NCBI GenBank assembly: GCA_013400975.1
Contig: WBMZ01010829.1
Location: forward strand, 1 to 64,000
Length of the DNA stretch: 64,000 bases
Direction of reading: 5' to 3'
Origin: Atrichornis clamosus
Taxonomy: Eukaryota; Chordata; Aves; Passeriformes; Menuridae
Positions 13,574 through 25,631 of the stretch are shown piece by piece; position 1 is the stretch's first letter; every line of letters starts with the position of its first letter. Position numbers and translations under genes: made by a program. The notes below the pieces were generated by a model. It was given only the letters and a program-made list of their open reading frames with translations. It was not told the origin of the DNA and made no database searches.

Positions 13574-13590
13574 CACCTGACTGTCAGGTG
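13574..13590. repeat. Perfect inverted repeat of two E-boxes
   Basis: CACCTGAC-T-GTCAGGTG: two 8-base arms, perfectly complementary, with one base between. Each arm holds CACCTG/CAGGTG, the E-box bound by ZEB, SNAI and E-protein factors. Paired sites of this kind favour dimer or two-finger-cluster binding, but occupancy cannot be judged here. The surrounding 13.53-13.65 kb is GC-richer than its neighbourhood. Confidence 0.5.
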
Positions 13591-16500
13591 GGAACCAGGC
13601 ACAGTCAGAGCTATGGCCCTGCAGAGGGTTGTTAAAGAGCCTCTTTTGTTTCTGTTCATCCCAAGCAACTGTGACATAGATGAAGCTGTGAGCTTTGGAC
13701 CCTCTCTATTGGCTTCCTTAATTCCTATGCTTGCTCCCTTTGTCTGACATTTCTAAGCCATTCTCCACTCAGAAAAAAATCTTCATCCCAGAGGTTCTGT
13801 GGAAGAATTAATAAAATTTTCAGAATTATTTGGCCTTGCCTTCTTAAGAACATGTTTGTAAACCATCTGAATTTTATTCTTTTTTAAATTCAGTAACAAA
13901 TTGCAAACACACAAAAAATAGCTTATTAAGTTACTGCTTCAGACTTGCACTGGACTGTACAGTGATGAAAGATTTTGTCATGTGATAACTGTACTCCTGG
14001 TAGATTTGTTGGACTCCATACACTTTTGAAGGGTCAAATAATGGCATGAACCAACAATAATAATGTTAAGTTCTCTGTACTTGTCAACAAGGAGGGCAGA
14101 GAAATAATGGTATTAATCATATTTTCATTTTTACATCTTCCTTCTGATAATGCTAGTCTGAGAAGTTTCCTTTGGTATTGTCTATATTACTCAGGAATAA
14201 CTCAAACAGCAGTTTTGGTTTATAAATCAGAGTGCTTTCCAGAAGTGTGACAATAAATTTTATTTCAAAGCACATATCAAAACAGAAACACAGCTATGAA
14301 CAGCAAGAACCTGGAAGAAAGAGTATTTCTTAATTTTTTTCTCTCCTCACTACATTGGTCTCATCCCTTGTCTGAGAAGTTGTTGGTTCAGGAGCTCCCT
14401 AAACAGTAGATTAAAAGAACCCCACATACAGACCTTGTGGTTTTATCTCACAAGCAGCAATGTTTGAGAACCAAAAATAAAAATAAGAAGAAACTAGACA
14501 CTAATAATTTTTGCGACAATGTTCTCTGTGCTTTGGTTATCCTTTCATCTTACACATTATAAAGCTTTGACAAACATGACTATCTCCACATATCTATCAG
14601 TCTTATAGTTAACTGAAGAATTTCAAATCGAAAGCTACCAATCTGCCATCTTTCACAAGTACTCAACCCTCACAGAAACTAAATTTGTGTGACACAATCT
14701 CTCTTGAATCCCCCAAATCAGCTAATCTATAAGTAATACAGACAGAAGGCACAAAACACAGTTTATACCCTTTTATCCACCTGCTATCAAGTCAATGCAC
14801 GTCTGTTATCTAACCTAAATTGTTGGCAGCAAAGTTAGAACGAGCTTTCTCACAGTGATTAGATGTCACTGCTGGCTCTGTCTCTACCAGCATATGCTGC
14901 TAGAATATATCTGTCCTATAAATTGGAAGACTTACTATACCAGCTATCATTTCGTTGAACATCAGATGGATGGAGCTCTTTATTCACAAGGTCAGAATTA
15001 CAAAGTGAAACATAAAAAGGATAAAAAGGCTTCCAATATTCACCTAGCCAGCAACCCAGCTCATTTTGTACTTTTCTTTAGAAGTTGTCCAGCATAAGGT
15101 TACTCAGAACAAAGTAATAAGCCCCATGAGGAGAACTGACCTGTCCATAAATTTTACATCCTAAAATATAGTGATCTATATTATCTTGCATAGATTTATT
15201 CCATTATTAATCTATGCCAGCAGTGAGAGTTCTGTGTATCTCTTCAAATTTTTGCATCGCAAGAATACTTTGAAAATATTACATTTACCAGCTAAGTGGG
15301 TGTTTTTCAGAATTGCTTCTGCTAAGCAGTGCACAATATGCTATTTCAAATTTTTATTTATTATTCCCCCTTCTTGTATAATGGGACAAATTGTAGTAGA
15401 ACATCTGCTTTACTGTTTATAGTTCATTCAATATTTCCTCTAAGTTTTTCATACATTACTTACCCTTACTAATTTTAAACAATCACCAAATTTTCAATTT
15501 CTTTTAATGTAAGTTTTTCTCTTTAGCTTTGTTTCTTGTCTTTGATTCCATGTGGTTTCTGCTATATATTTTGAGTTCAGGTGTCTAGAACCATGTTCAA
15601 GCTGAAAATCTACAATTTTTTTATTTAGAATCTTAACACTTTTGTATTTGTTTCTACTATGTTACATTACACAAGAATTAATTTCTGACCACTGCTGCAC
15701 ATTCAAACATTTTCATTGGCTGTCCTAGGATTTTCCTTCAAATGTTTGCATTTGTTTTTTGTATCAAACTTAGATATATAGTTTAAATTATTTCTTCAAC
15801 TTGTAGTATAATGTATCTTATTTACTACCGTAACAAAGTCTGAACCAGGACTCATAAAAGTCTGTAAAAAATTTGAATTGGCTGATTCACCCATCTGCTC
15901 TTTAAAAAGGGATGTGTTTCTATCACATTTGCCACCATGTGTACAACAGAATGCATAATTCCAGTTTTATACACACTCTTTGAAAAATGGTGGCTGGGTT
16001 CTAGACATGACCCAGCCTTAAATCCTCAGTACGAACCAGAATTGAGATTCTGATACCTTTAATTAGGCTTGCAGACAAGTCCTTCAAGGTTCTTTCTATA
16101 AAAAGAATGGTACTGATTTTGGAGTCTGGTAGCAATTTCTGAAGCATTATAGCTAATTATTGTAGGTGAAAGGTAAGCTCTTGATAGAAGCCCAACTCAT
16201 CACAAGTACCAATTAATCTTTATCACTGTACTAGACCAAGAGAGAGAGGCAATTCAGGCACCAGAGAAGTTAAACAGCCCTCTGTTGATGAATGTCTGTT
16301 TTCATCTACCTTATGGGAGTCCAGGATATACAAAGCCCTAATTTAAATCACTGCAGTTGAATGTATAAAATTCGGTAGTGTAACCCATGTCATTGTTTTC
16401 CTATGTGCAGGGGCAATACTACAACACAGTTCAGTAAACACAAAAGAAAGGATCTGGAGAGTGAATCTGAAATGATTCATCTGCTGTGTGCACGTGTTTC

Positions 16501-19500
16501 TCCCAGAGTAACAAAAAGGCAAGTTAGAATAATAGGAAATTTCTGTTATGTTATACCCAATCTGAAAGTAACATAATTTCTATTATTACTACTATTTCAT
16601 GTTCATTTTTTAGAATCACAAAGAAAAAAAAACAAGAAAAAATACACATACACACACACAAAGGCAAAACTTATAAACTTTATTTCAGAATTTAAAATGC
16701 ATAAATACACGGGTAAGCAGTCCTCCCCAAATACCTAGCAATTCTATGTATGAATCCTAGAGGTATTCATTTTAAAAGTCTTTATCTGAGAAATTCACTA
16801 CTGGACATAATCCAGCAGATGACTTTATAAAATGACTCTCATGTTTGAAGAACAACCAAGAGAAGAACCTTGCCTTTCTTTTTCATATAGTCATTTATTT
16901 GTTAGATATTTCCTCTAGTGAGAGGGAATTTAGGATCACTTATTTCCAAGGGAACATGTTACTCATAAGGCTATAGATTTTTCTCCAGTGTACTTCTTAT
17001 TTGAGAGACAAAAATTCCTGGACTGTTCACAGAAACTATATAAACACCTTTTATTGACTGAAATATTATTCAAAATACTTTCAGCTCTTCTGCATTTTAG
17101 GGAATGATGCAAAGCTTTTTGAAATACACTCACTCTTCCATTGATTTCAATGACCTTTTGACCACCTCCTTGGAGCAGCTTGCGGGGAGAATTAATCTGT
17201 TATTAAACAGATAAAATCCTAAGGGTATCTGAAGCTACACACTGTCATTTCAAACAGGAACTCATTCTTCTGAATTCAGTGGAGAATCCAATATAAAATC
17301 TGAGTTAATGAATGAAGACTGAGACCTACACAGGGTGCTCGTACAGAAGATTTTGTTGGTAGTTTATTTTACTTTATTTTCCCTGCTCTGATTTTGAAAT
17401 ATCAAGGAAGTTTGTTTTCAACCAGGAATATTATTTACTATTTACCAGCCCATGGCTACTTTAGCTGTTCTTCTTGCATGAGAGATAAGAAAGGATAAAA
17501 CTGTTCAGAATCACTTCGTAAATAATATGTCAGAACCATACTCACTACTCTGAGAATTGCAAATCTCTTGTTCTGCTTCTTCTCTTATATTAAACTCACA
17601 CTCATAAGGTTTTACGAGTGTTTCATTAAACTTCCTTTCAGTCTTGCCATGAATAAGTAATACCTTCCTGTTTTTCTATCCTCTGCCACCTTTGCTCAAC
17701 TTCCAGAATCATCAATACAAAAATCTTTAGCTAATATATTGAATTTCTGGGAAAAGCAAAGGGTTGGCAGCATAACCATGGCAAGGTCATCCTCTCCCTC
17801 TCAGGCTACCAAACGCACACAAACACTTGCCAACACTGAGGACAAGGAACAGCTTTGGATCCTGCCAGTCTTCTCTGCTACTTGGCCACAGTGTATATGT
17901 CAACACACAGAGCACAGTGTCTGGTATAAACACACACACATTCATGTGCAGACATGTTTCCAAAGCTGGGCTTTGCCACTGCACTGATTTACTGCTTATT
18001 AGAGCTATTGACCTTCCAGATGATAAAATGTAATGCTTTTTCCTTTGTAATATTTGATTTTTATACTCCTTTTCAGATATAACGTGCTGGAAAATGTGAT
18101 TCTCTGCAAGCATCAAATTACAGAAATATGTAGGCTTGGGTCCTGAAAACCACTTCTCAACCATTTACTTGCTTCACAGGAACACTTTTTACCTGCATTT
18201 AGAAATTCAAAGTTTTTGAAAGAGTCCTGGGTGCACATTAAGTACCACAGGCAAAAAGCAGGAGTTCATCCATGTACTGGGAGAAAATACTTCCAGCAGA
18301 AAAAGATTTGGAACAACAGATGAACTTCTCTGCGTGCACTTCCAAAACTGTGGTTTTATTAATGTCTTTCATCTCAGCTGACAGGATAATTAATCATAAT
18401 TAAAAAGATAACCTGGGTTAGTGAGGCTTGCTCTGAAATAGAGTTGTGAAATTAATTTCTAGATGGCCTTTGTATATACAGTGGGGTTTTCAACACTTAT
18501 GAGGAAAAATACCTCCACTGAACACAAACATCAAAAATGACACGCTCATGTTTTCTCTGGCTAAAAAAGAAATTTGACCAAATAAACTACAGGTCAGATT
18601 CTCAGCTGCATAATTTTGAGTAAGCCAGCAGTTATTGACTGTTATGAGCGGTTATATAAATATGCATATTTCACAGAAACATATGTATTTTTCTAGAAAT
18701 TGTATCAAATACTTGTGATACTATCCAACAAATATAAGGAATTTATTATCAGAATACATTTTAAAGAATGGAAATGTCTCTCTGTGCATAGGATTTACCT
18801 GCTACTGGCTTTGTATCCAGGGTAGAATTTCACAAAAGCAGGCCATTAACACTGAGTGCTTTCAGAGCTCCAGAACTGGGACTGCAGCCTTCACAGATGC
18901 ACTACTCAAGGCAGGTTCTCTTTATGATAAATGCAGAGAAACATGCATTTTTAAGGTGTAATTCATCTGGCTTGTTTAAAGCAGTCACTTTAAGATGTGA
19001 TGAATCATACCTTAGACTCCATTGGCAGCACTAATGAAAATTCCTTAGCTCTAAAGGATGTCCATGCTGACTGACTTAGACAAATTGAGCCTAAGAAGAC
19101 TAATATGGTGTAATCATTATGGTTTCCACTAGCAATTTTGCAAAGGCTTGCTGTATCCATATAGGCAATTACATTTTTTTAGAATTAAGGCCCCTAAAAT
19201 TAATAGTGTTTCCTGCAATCTGGGAACTTTGACTTTTCAGTGAAGGATAGACAGACTTTTATACATCAGAATGAAAGCAGGTGTCTTTTATTAATATTGG
19301 TTTTAATTCCTCTGTGTGTCAGCTGTTACATATGTAAATTGTGAATTATAATATTAATCTTATTAGGACCTGGTTTGTCTTTATCCATTCAGATTTATAA
19401 AGTGCTTGATAAACGCAAAAGGCTACAGATGCCAAACTTTGTTAGCTGTGTTATTCCTCTTTGTTACTATCACCTACTCTTATGCATTTTCAACTGAGTT

Positions 19501-19876
19501 TAAATTTTCACCCCTGGTCATATCTCCTTTCTGGCTACATTAGATATTTAACTGTCCATCCCTGTGCCTCGAGCCCACTGAATTTTCATGTCAGTACATT
19601 AGCGATTCAGAGCATATCCCACAGTGCCCTTTTCCACTCTGCATTGAATGTGCTTTCCATATGCTATTAAAGATTCAGCATCACAAGCCACCATTTTATT
19701 AATTTTAAGACACTTTTTTTATCAACAGATGAACAATCACGATGATTAAAAATGCTTCTCCTCTCAAGGGCTTGTACAGTATTTTGCATTCTCTGGCATG
19801 TTGATTAGTTATGTTGATTGAAAATGAGTGAAAAACAGAGACAACTTATTAGCCAGTTTAGTTAGCTGCTACTTAC
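13591..19876. other. Gene-free region with small simple repeats
   Basis: No gene is recognised. A short CA-type microsatellite lies at 16644-16661. The stretch 15420-15850 is noticeably T-rich on the plus strand. The 125-codon minus-strand frame 17787-18164 overlaps plus-strand frames of similar size, has no splice context and resembles no family, so it is treated as chance. Confidence 0.6.
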
Positions 19877-20142
19877 ATTAATGAAAACGTCTGGATACAT
19901 GCCCATTAAGGATACTTGGGAGATCAGAGGTTGAAAAGTGATTCCTTTGCTTCTCACTGCTGACAGCTTGGAGAGGATCATATCCAGAAGCGGCTGTTGA
20001 GGCACGCGCAGCCTCCACCAGGAAATGCTGCTGCGCTGGAGCCCAGTCCAAAAACAGAGCACCCCGAGAGCAGGGAAGCCACGCTCAGCGAGGGCTTGCA
20101 GGCACCCCCCGAAGGTTGGCATCACAGGTGCTGCTTTGGCAG
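19877..20142 (-). other. Candidate exon, GC-rich, open throughout (downstream member of a pair)
   Basis: On the minus strand an acceptor with a good branch-point-like TGCTAAT and the end AAATATTTCAG (AG at 20144-20143) starts a 266-base segment. It ends at a near-perfect donor (AAT|GTAAGT, GT at 19876-19875). One frame is open for all 88 codons after two leading bases. It fits in phase with the candidate exon at 20933-21066 upstream on the same strand. The segment is GC-richer than its surroundings. The peptide (with PQQPLLDMILSKLSAVRSKG in its middle) matches no family I know. A second reading, an ATG at 20219 starting a 44-codon frame with a signal-peptide-like start (MKASLILLAVAV...), overlaps the acceptor in another frame. 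A noncoding-RNA exon or a pseudo-exon is equally possible. Confidence 0.28.
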
Positions 20143-20499
20143 CTGAAATATTTATTAGCAGAAGCAGGGAGCAGCAGCTCTGTTACTGCCACTGCTAAAA
20201 GTATGAGGCTTGCTTTCATTGCCAGAGAGGAAACGATGGAAATAAGGGAAGGCACAGAGCTGGCTTTCTGAAGGAGAGCTTTGGGGTTTTTCCTCCCAAT
20301 TTATTTGTTTATAGGGCCTCTAAGTGTGCCTTTAAGGCAGCAAAACAATTTCTTCTATATATGTACTTCATTTCAGTTGATGACAGGAAGCTTGGTGCTG
20401 AGCACAAGCCCCATGCTCTCAGCTGTGTACAGCCACTGGTGGCCCGTGTGGGGGGAGGGATGGAGAGGCCAGAAGAAATGTTGCCAAGGTTCTTCAACG

Positions 20500-20622
20500 T
20501 TTGGGATTGCAAGGATAAAAGCAGTAAAATGATTTGCCCAAGGTGATGCAGTAACTGCCAGGAACTGAATCCAGATCCTCTGAGTCATAGCCCAATGCCT
20601 TAATCAGCTGACCATGTTTCCA
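20500..20622 (-). mobile_element. Ancient MIR-type SINE relic
   Basis: The plus strand reads as the reverse complement of a MIR/CORE-SINE. It carries GATTTGCCCAAGGTGATGCAG (MIR: acttgcccaaggtcacacag), then a GGAACTGAATCCAGATCCTC block (MIR: ggattcgaacccaggtc), then a GCCCAATGCC...CCATG end. The blocks are in the right order and spacing. MIR elements were last active before the main amniote radiations and are scarce and badly eroded in birds. A copy this legible lies between two candidate exons and may be under constraint. Confidence 0.6.
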
Positions 20623-20932
20623 AGCATTTGGCTTTACAAAACCATTTGGCCTGATTTACTGGCAAAGTCATACGATAGTGAATTTTCCCACTATAAAATG
20701 TCAGTGACTTAAAAAAAATCACCCCAAAAAATGGCTTTTCCTTTATTCTTTTCCCCCGCCTCTCAACTGGAAATGTATCACACCTGAGAAATACTACAAA
20801 ATAAATGCTGAAGAGAAAGGATGACAATAGAAATCAGGCTTACTGGTAGAGCAGCACCCATTCCTGCAAGTCTCAGGTGACAATAATTTGTCATAAGGAA
20901 CCGTGTGTTAGAATGAAAGGCAAGGATCTTAC

Positions 20933-21066
20933 CATCGACAAAACATCTGTTGCTTGCCTGCTGCCACTTGGATAATGGGAAAAAGCTAAGAAAAATTTGG
21001 AGGACTTTTCCTGTGATTCTTAGATCACTGAACCACCACTTTGTTTTTCCAAATGTTTGGCTCTTT
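20933..21066 (-). other. Candidate exon, open throughout (upstream member of a pair)
   Basis: On the minus strand a strong pyrimidine tract and acceptor (GGTTTCTTTTCTCAG, AG at 21068-21067) opens 134 bases. These end at the donor ATG|GTAAGATC (GT at 20932-20931). One frame stays open: one base, 44 codons, then one leftover base. The next minus-strand candidate exon (20142 to 19877) begins with the two bases needed to complete that codon, so the joined frame would run about 133 codons without a stop. No domain is recognised. Phase agreement alone has a one-in-three chance. Confidence 0.25.
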
Positions 21067-24000
21067 CTGAGAAAAGAAACCAATTTTGAACCTCACTTTG
21101 CTGTAACTCTGGAATCTACCAGAATTTCTGAAATGTGTAATCATATAGACTCTGGAATGTCCATGTTCTATGCTATTTTCTTTTTTATTTTGGTCATTCA
21201 CATTTTGAATAATTTTTAAAATTACATAGGTAGATTAAATATAGCATTATTCCACTCTTGTGGACTTTGACAGGTACACTAATGTTACCTATTTCTGACA
21301 CTTCAGAGTTAATGCTGATAAAGTTCTGGCTTACTGAACAAGTTAATGCATATCTGTGGGTTTAAACACAGATCTGCTGAATTAGCACTGGAAAGTTCAA
21401 ATAGTTTCCATTTGTTTCTACTTGCTGTCCCAGTGGAAAAACTGATACTTTATTTAACTGTGAAAAGCGAGATGAACTATGCTGTTCAGTGCCTAAACTG
21501 AGGAGAGGTAATTTGTAGGTAGTTTTCCTTCAAAACCCAGGTCCAAGCCTTGTTTTTGTAGCACAACAGTCCAAAAACTGCACCAAACAGATTCTTCTAG
21601 AGAGACACTATATCAAAGCCTTCTGTTCTACAGGTTTTATGCCTTAGGAATGGTGGTGGTGATCTCCAGCAAAGAGCTGCTGCCTGGAGAGGAGTCTCAT
21701 GCTGCTCATGTCACCGGTGTGCAGCACAGGTGCAGTGCAGATTTAGTCACTGAACTTCATAACTTCTTCAGCAGGTGAGGAACCTTCTGTCATGACATCC
21801 ATAGACATCTTTTGGGGTACTTGTATCTGCCATTCCTTAGTTATATAAATGGACAGGCACTAGCACATAGGAAAGCTAAAAAAGAGCCCTTCTTTTTTGT
21901 GGTATTCTGTTGAGAAGTCATCAGTATATAAAAGCAGGACATGTCCACCAGCCTGTAACATGTATTATTTCACTGTCTCACCTGCTCATTGTATTTCCTA
22001 AAACATCTACTTTGCAAAGTGTTTAACTTTGTAAGTGTAGTGTCCATGTGTTTGGACAGTGTTCACCTTCTGAGATCCTGCTAAAAACCTCATCCAGGGA
22101 GAGAAAACACACACAGCAGTAACTCAGAAAATAGAAGAGGAATGAAAAATTACCTCTTTAGCTGTGGCTGGGGTGGTTGATACAGCTTCTGGAGAAGAAG
22201 ATAGCTGAGCACCAACTAGAGAGATTAAATTTTCTTTTTTTTTCTTTTTTTTGAGAAGGAAGCCTTATCCAGCAGGCAACTATCAGGCAAGGTGATTAAC
22301 AATAAATAACCCTGCTTTTTCAACTAAGCTTGCACATATTGAACCTCTTATGTACAGATGTCCCTAAAATCCTAATGGAAATACTTGATCTATTTCTTGG
22401 TGTTTAAAGGAAAGCTCACAGGATTTGCGGGTTTAAAAAAAAAAAAAAACAAACCAATGTGATGGGAGAGTTTTATGATTTAGATGTATACACAAATCCC
22501 TAAAGTGAGCTAGAAAGAGCTTTGGATAATTTTGAACATACCTAATATGATAAGGGGGAGGGGAATAACAAGATTCTCTATTTCAGCCATGGGAATGGCT
22601 TTTTTTTATTAGATTTTGAGTGATTAAAAGTCCAGTATAATAAAACATTATGAAATGAAGTATAAAGAAAGCTGGAGGTACTTTGAGTAAAAAGAGCTTC
22701 AGATCCAACTTTGATAGAAAAGAATGGAATAATAACCCTGTGTTATCTGCCTATATCAAACCAGGATTTTCTGTAAGTTTAAAAAAACTGAGAGGAAAAA
22801 TATTCAGAAAGATCTTTATACTTTTATTGTCTTGCGCTGCATGGCAGCACACAAGAGAATACAAAAAGAAGTGGGCCAAAAGCCATGCCCATGTTAGCTG
22901 AGTTAGCAGGCAGTAGATCAAATTTACACCTAAAGAATATGCTTCTCTGATAACAATAAAAAAGTGTGTTGTGAATTAGCATGAATATTAAGCATGGCAA
23001 GATAAAAACATATCTCATTTCTGAACACAAAAATATCATTGTCTAATTTCCTCTGAAATGTGTCATAGACGTGCCTTTTGAAATAAAAATGGATCATATT
23101 ACACTTCTCAATAGTATAGTTATGCAATTCAATGGGGGATAAAATGTCATGATTTAATAAATAGGATAAAGATTAGTAAAATAATCTAATCACTGCTCTT
23201 TCTTACTTTCAGTCATCTCTGAGGATTGAGGAAAGCAGGAGAGAAAGATTAATTTGAGGCTTTATGCAGATATGGGTCAGTAGTCCACAACTTTCCTGGT
23301 TTTTGTAAGTGCTAATGTGCTTCAGCACAGAGACGTTCACTGTGATGAGACAGTGATTGCAAATGAACCACAGGCTTTCCTAAGCAAGCAGCAGTGGGAG
23401 TGTGTGTCTCCTTGCAGGTGGCACCCGCACACGATCAGATCTGCTCTGCTCCCGAGAAAGTGCACGTGGTGCTTCTGTGGTGCCTGTAAACAGGTAGTCC
23501 TCAGCCATATTTTTGTCTTCGATGCTGTGCCTGGATTTAGCCATATTTAGGACCAGCTTTTATATGACCTTTAAATTCTCGTGTTGGCTGCGCTCCTACG
23601 AGGTCTGGATGGACTGTCCTCACTGTCCTGTTGTTGCTCCACAGCCATTTCACACAGCCACAGTCAGACAAAGAAGAACTTGGACTGGTTTCAAGCTCAA
23701 GCTCTCTGATATTTCCGAGGTGTCTGCTTACATGCATTTCAGTCCTGCTTTGGAGCTACAGCACTCCCAGTGACCCCCAGCATATTGGAGGTCCAGAATT
23801 TAGTAAGTATAAGCTATGGTAAGCTGGGCTGTGCAAGGCTCTGTCTCACTGTATATTTTTTCAGAGGAACATGTTGTCTGAACGCCTACACCACTATTCC
23901 AGGCACTAGGCATGTTGAATTAATTACAGGCATATGATGGCACCCAAATGAGTCAGTGATTTCAGCAGCCACATATGATGCCTTCTACTTTCACGCAGGG

Positions 24001-24761
24001 GAGAGGCACAGCCTCAGCCTGAATCTGATCTCTCAGCAGTTTTGATCTCCCCTATGCTATACCTGACTTCCACCTTTGTGTCCGTGTGAAGAATTAGATA
24101 CATAAAGTGCCAGAGTGCTCTCTTGTGAATTGTTGCTAGCAGACAGCGTTTTTCCTGTCTAAGACATGTGCCTGTAGCTGGTCTCTTTCACACTTCTCCC
24201 CTCCCCACACGTTTTGAGTTTTTCATCAGTTATTCACTCTGCAGCCTCAGGTTGTTGCCATCAAGTCTGAAAGTCACTGCACAGTCCAGATGCTCGAGAA
24301 TTTATCGTGCTACCTGCTTAGCCTCTGGTCCAAAGATTAAAACTCCTTCTGGGTTCACTTCAGTCCTAACAATGTGACTGTGTGACACATTTCTGTTCTG
24401 TCTCCGTCACCACACCAGTGATGACAGGGACTTAGAAGGGCAAGGTGCTGAGTCATAAAAGACATCTAAGAGCAAATTCAGCTCTTAGGAGAAAAACTAG
24501 GCTGGACGTAGGAAAACAATTCTGATTGAAATTTGAGTAAAAAGTCTTTCTCATCATAAATTCCCTAAACTTAGGGTAAAGATGGTTACTTTAGGAAATA
24601 ATAGCTGTGATTTTTCTAGAGAGTCACTGACAGAGAGCTCTCTGGGTACGATTTTGTTATGGGATCAGAAGAGATGCATTATTTATTGCTAATAAGTGTT
24701 ATTCCCTAACATTCATCACAACCAGACCCAGGTGTATGCAAAGCAAGCCACCTGTCTTTCC
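21067..24761. other. Gene-free region, GC-richer from 23.3 kb
   Basis: Apart from a 15-base A run (22435-22449) and T-rich tracts near 22230-22250, no repeat or gene is recognised. Between about 23.3 and 24.4 kb the DNA is GC-richer and short open frames crowd on both strands. One segment, 23645-23802 plus, has an acceptor (CTGTTGTTGCTCCACAG) and a donor (GTAAGT) with one open frame, but it is Ser-rich and unconvincing and is not called. Confidence 0.55.
22435..22449 (+). repeat. Poly-A run of 15
   Basis: An uninterrupted run of 15 A. No recognisable retroposed sequence precedes it, so it is taken as a simple homopolymer rather than a retrotransposon tail. Confidence 0.8.
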
Positions 24762-24901
24762 TGTCTAATATGCCACGTTTATAAATCACTTACTGAAAAA
24801 AGGATGGTGCTAATTGCTGTAACAGCCTGACCTGTGCCGTACTTCCTGAGCAGAATCTGTGGCCCGGTGAGGTGTGCAGCCAAGGAAGGTGACTGCTGTC
24901 A
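24762..24901 (+). repeat. Diverged local duplication, copy A
   Basis: This segment is clearly related to 25480-25631. Shared landmarks in the same order are TTATAAATCA..TACTGAA.AAAGG, then CCTGT...CCTG.GCAGAATC..TGG, then AAGGAAGGTGA.TGCTG. The central part differs by substitutions and small gaps. The copies start about 720 bases apart and point the same way. They match no CR1 or LTR sequence I know. Either an old tandem duplication has lost similarity outside this core, or both are members of an unrecognised dispersed repeat. Confidence 0.6.
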
Positions 24902-25479
24902 CAGAAAAGCCAGAGGCAGTTTGGAGAAAGAGCAGGCAAAAGAAGAGGTCAGTACGGCCCTGCTGGTGCCATTGCCTGCAGCAGGGGGTTAGAATCCCAG
25001 AGCATTCCTGGCCATCAGTGAAAGAGAAAGGAACGTTTCTACTAAGACGTGAGGGAGGATGAACCAGCAGTAATTGACCACATTTTTTAGATTTTCCCAC
25101 TCCTGTTCTCTGCTCCCACATCGATTTCCCTCTGACTGTCCACTCCAGCTCTGCTACTTCTTCCTTCTCTTCCATTTTCTTGAACAGGAAGCCAAGCAAT
25201 GCTTCAGCCCCTCATCTCCAAGGTGGCAAAACTCAGTTTAGCCCACACTGCTTGAGAGCCTTCAGGCAGCGCTGACGTTCATTCATGTGATGTTTAAAAG
25301 CCTGAACAATCATCTGACATTGTCAGAGCAAGTGCAGATGAGTTGACTCCCTGAGGCAACCCAAGACAATGTTTGCTGAGTCTCAAAAGCTGTTTACCAT
25401 GAAAACATAGAACTGCTCCATGGAAATCTGGTGCTGTGCCTTGCATCACATGAGCGCTATGTCAACGTTGCTGCTTTTT
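24902..25479. other. Interval between the duplicated segments
   Basis: GC-moderate sequence with overlapping open frames. The largest is 129 codons on the minus strand, 24810-25199, which also runs through duplicate copy A antisense and is not supported. No transposon was recognised. If the flanking copies are a tandem duplication, this interval is most of one original unit. Confidence 0.5.
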
Positions 25480-25631
25480 TTCTTGTTTAATCTGTCGCAC
25501 TTATAAATCATCTACTGAATAAAGGTTTCTAGATGGAACAACTGTGATGTTTGCAATATCAGCAAAGGCCTGTACTGGACTGCCTGGGCAGAATCCATGG
25601 TCAATGCAACTAAGGAAGGTGAATGCTGCCA
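25480..25631 (+). repeat. Diverged local duplication, copy B
   Basis: Partner of 24762-24901, in direct orientation. Similarity is highest in the first 45 bases and in the last 70 and fades abruptly on both sides. No target-site duplication or poly-A tail is visible at either edge, which argues mildly against recent retroposition. Confidence 0.6.

Noticed and set aside
17787..18164. 125-codon minus-strand frame
   Set aside because: It overlaps two plus-strand frames of similar quality, has no splice context and shows no family resemblance.
22435..22449. Poly-A run as a retrogene tail
   Set aside because: No mRNA-like or SINE/LINE sequence precedes it and no flanking duplication was found.
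23645..23802. Splice-bounded segment with GTAAGT donor
   Set aside because: The open frame is Ser-rich and the donor context (TTA before GTAAGT) is weaker than in the retained candidates. Kept only as a remark.
24810..25199. 129-codon minus-strand frame
   Set aside because: It crosses duplication copy A in antisense, and the partner copy B does not keep the frame, so coding use is unlikely.
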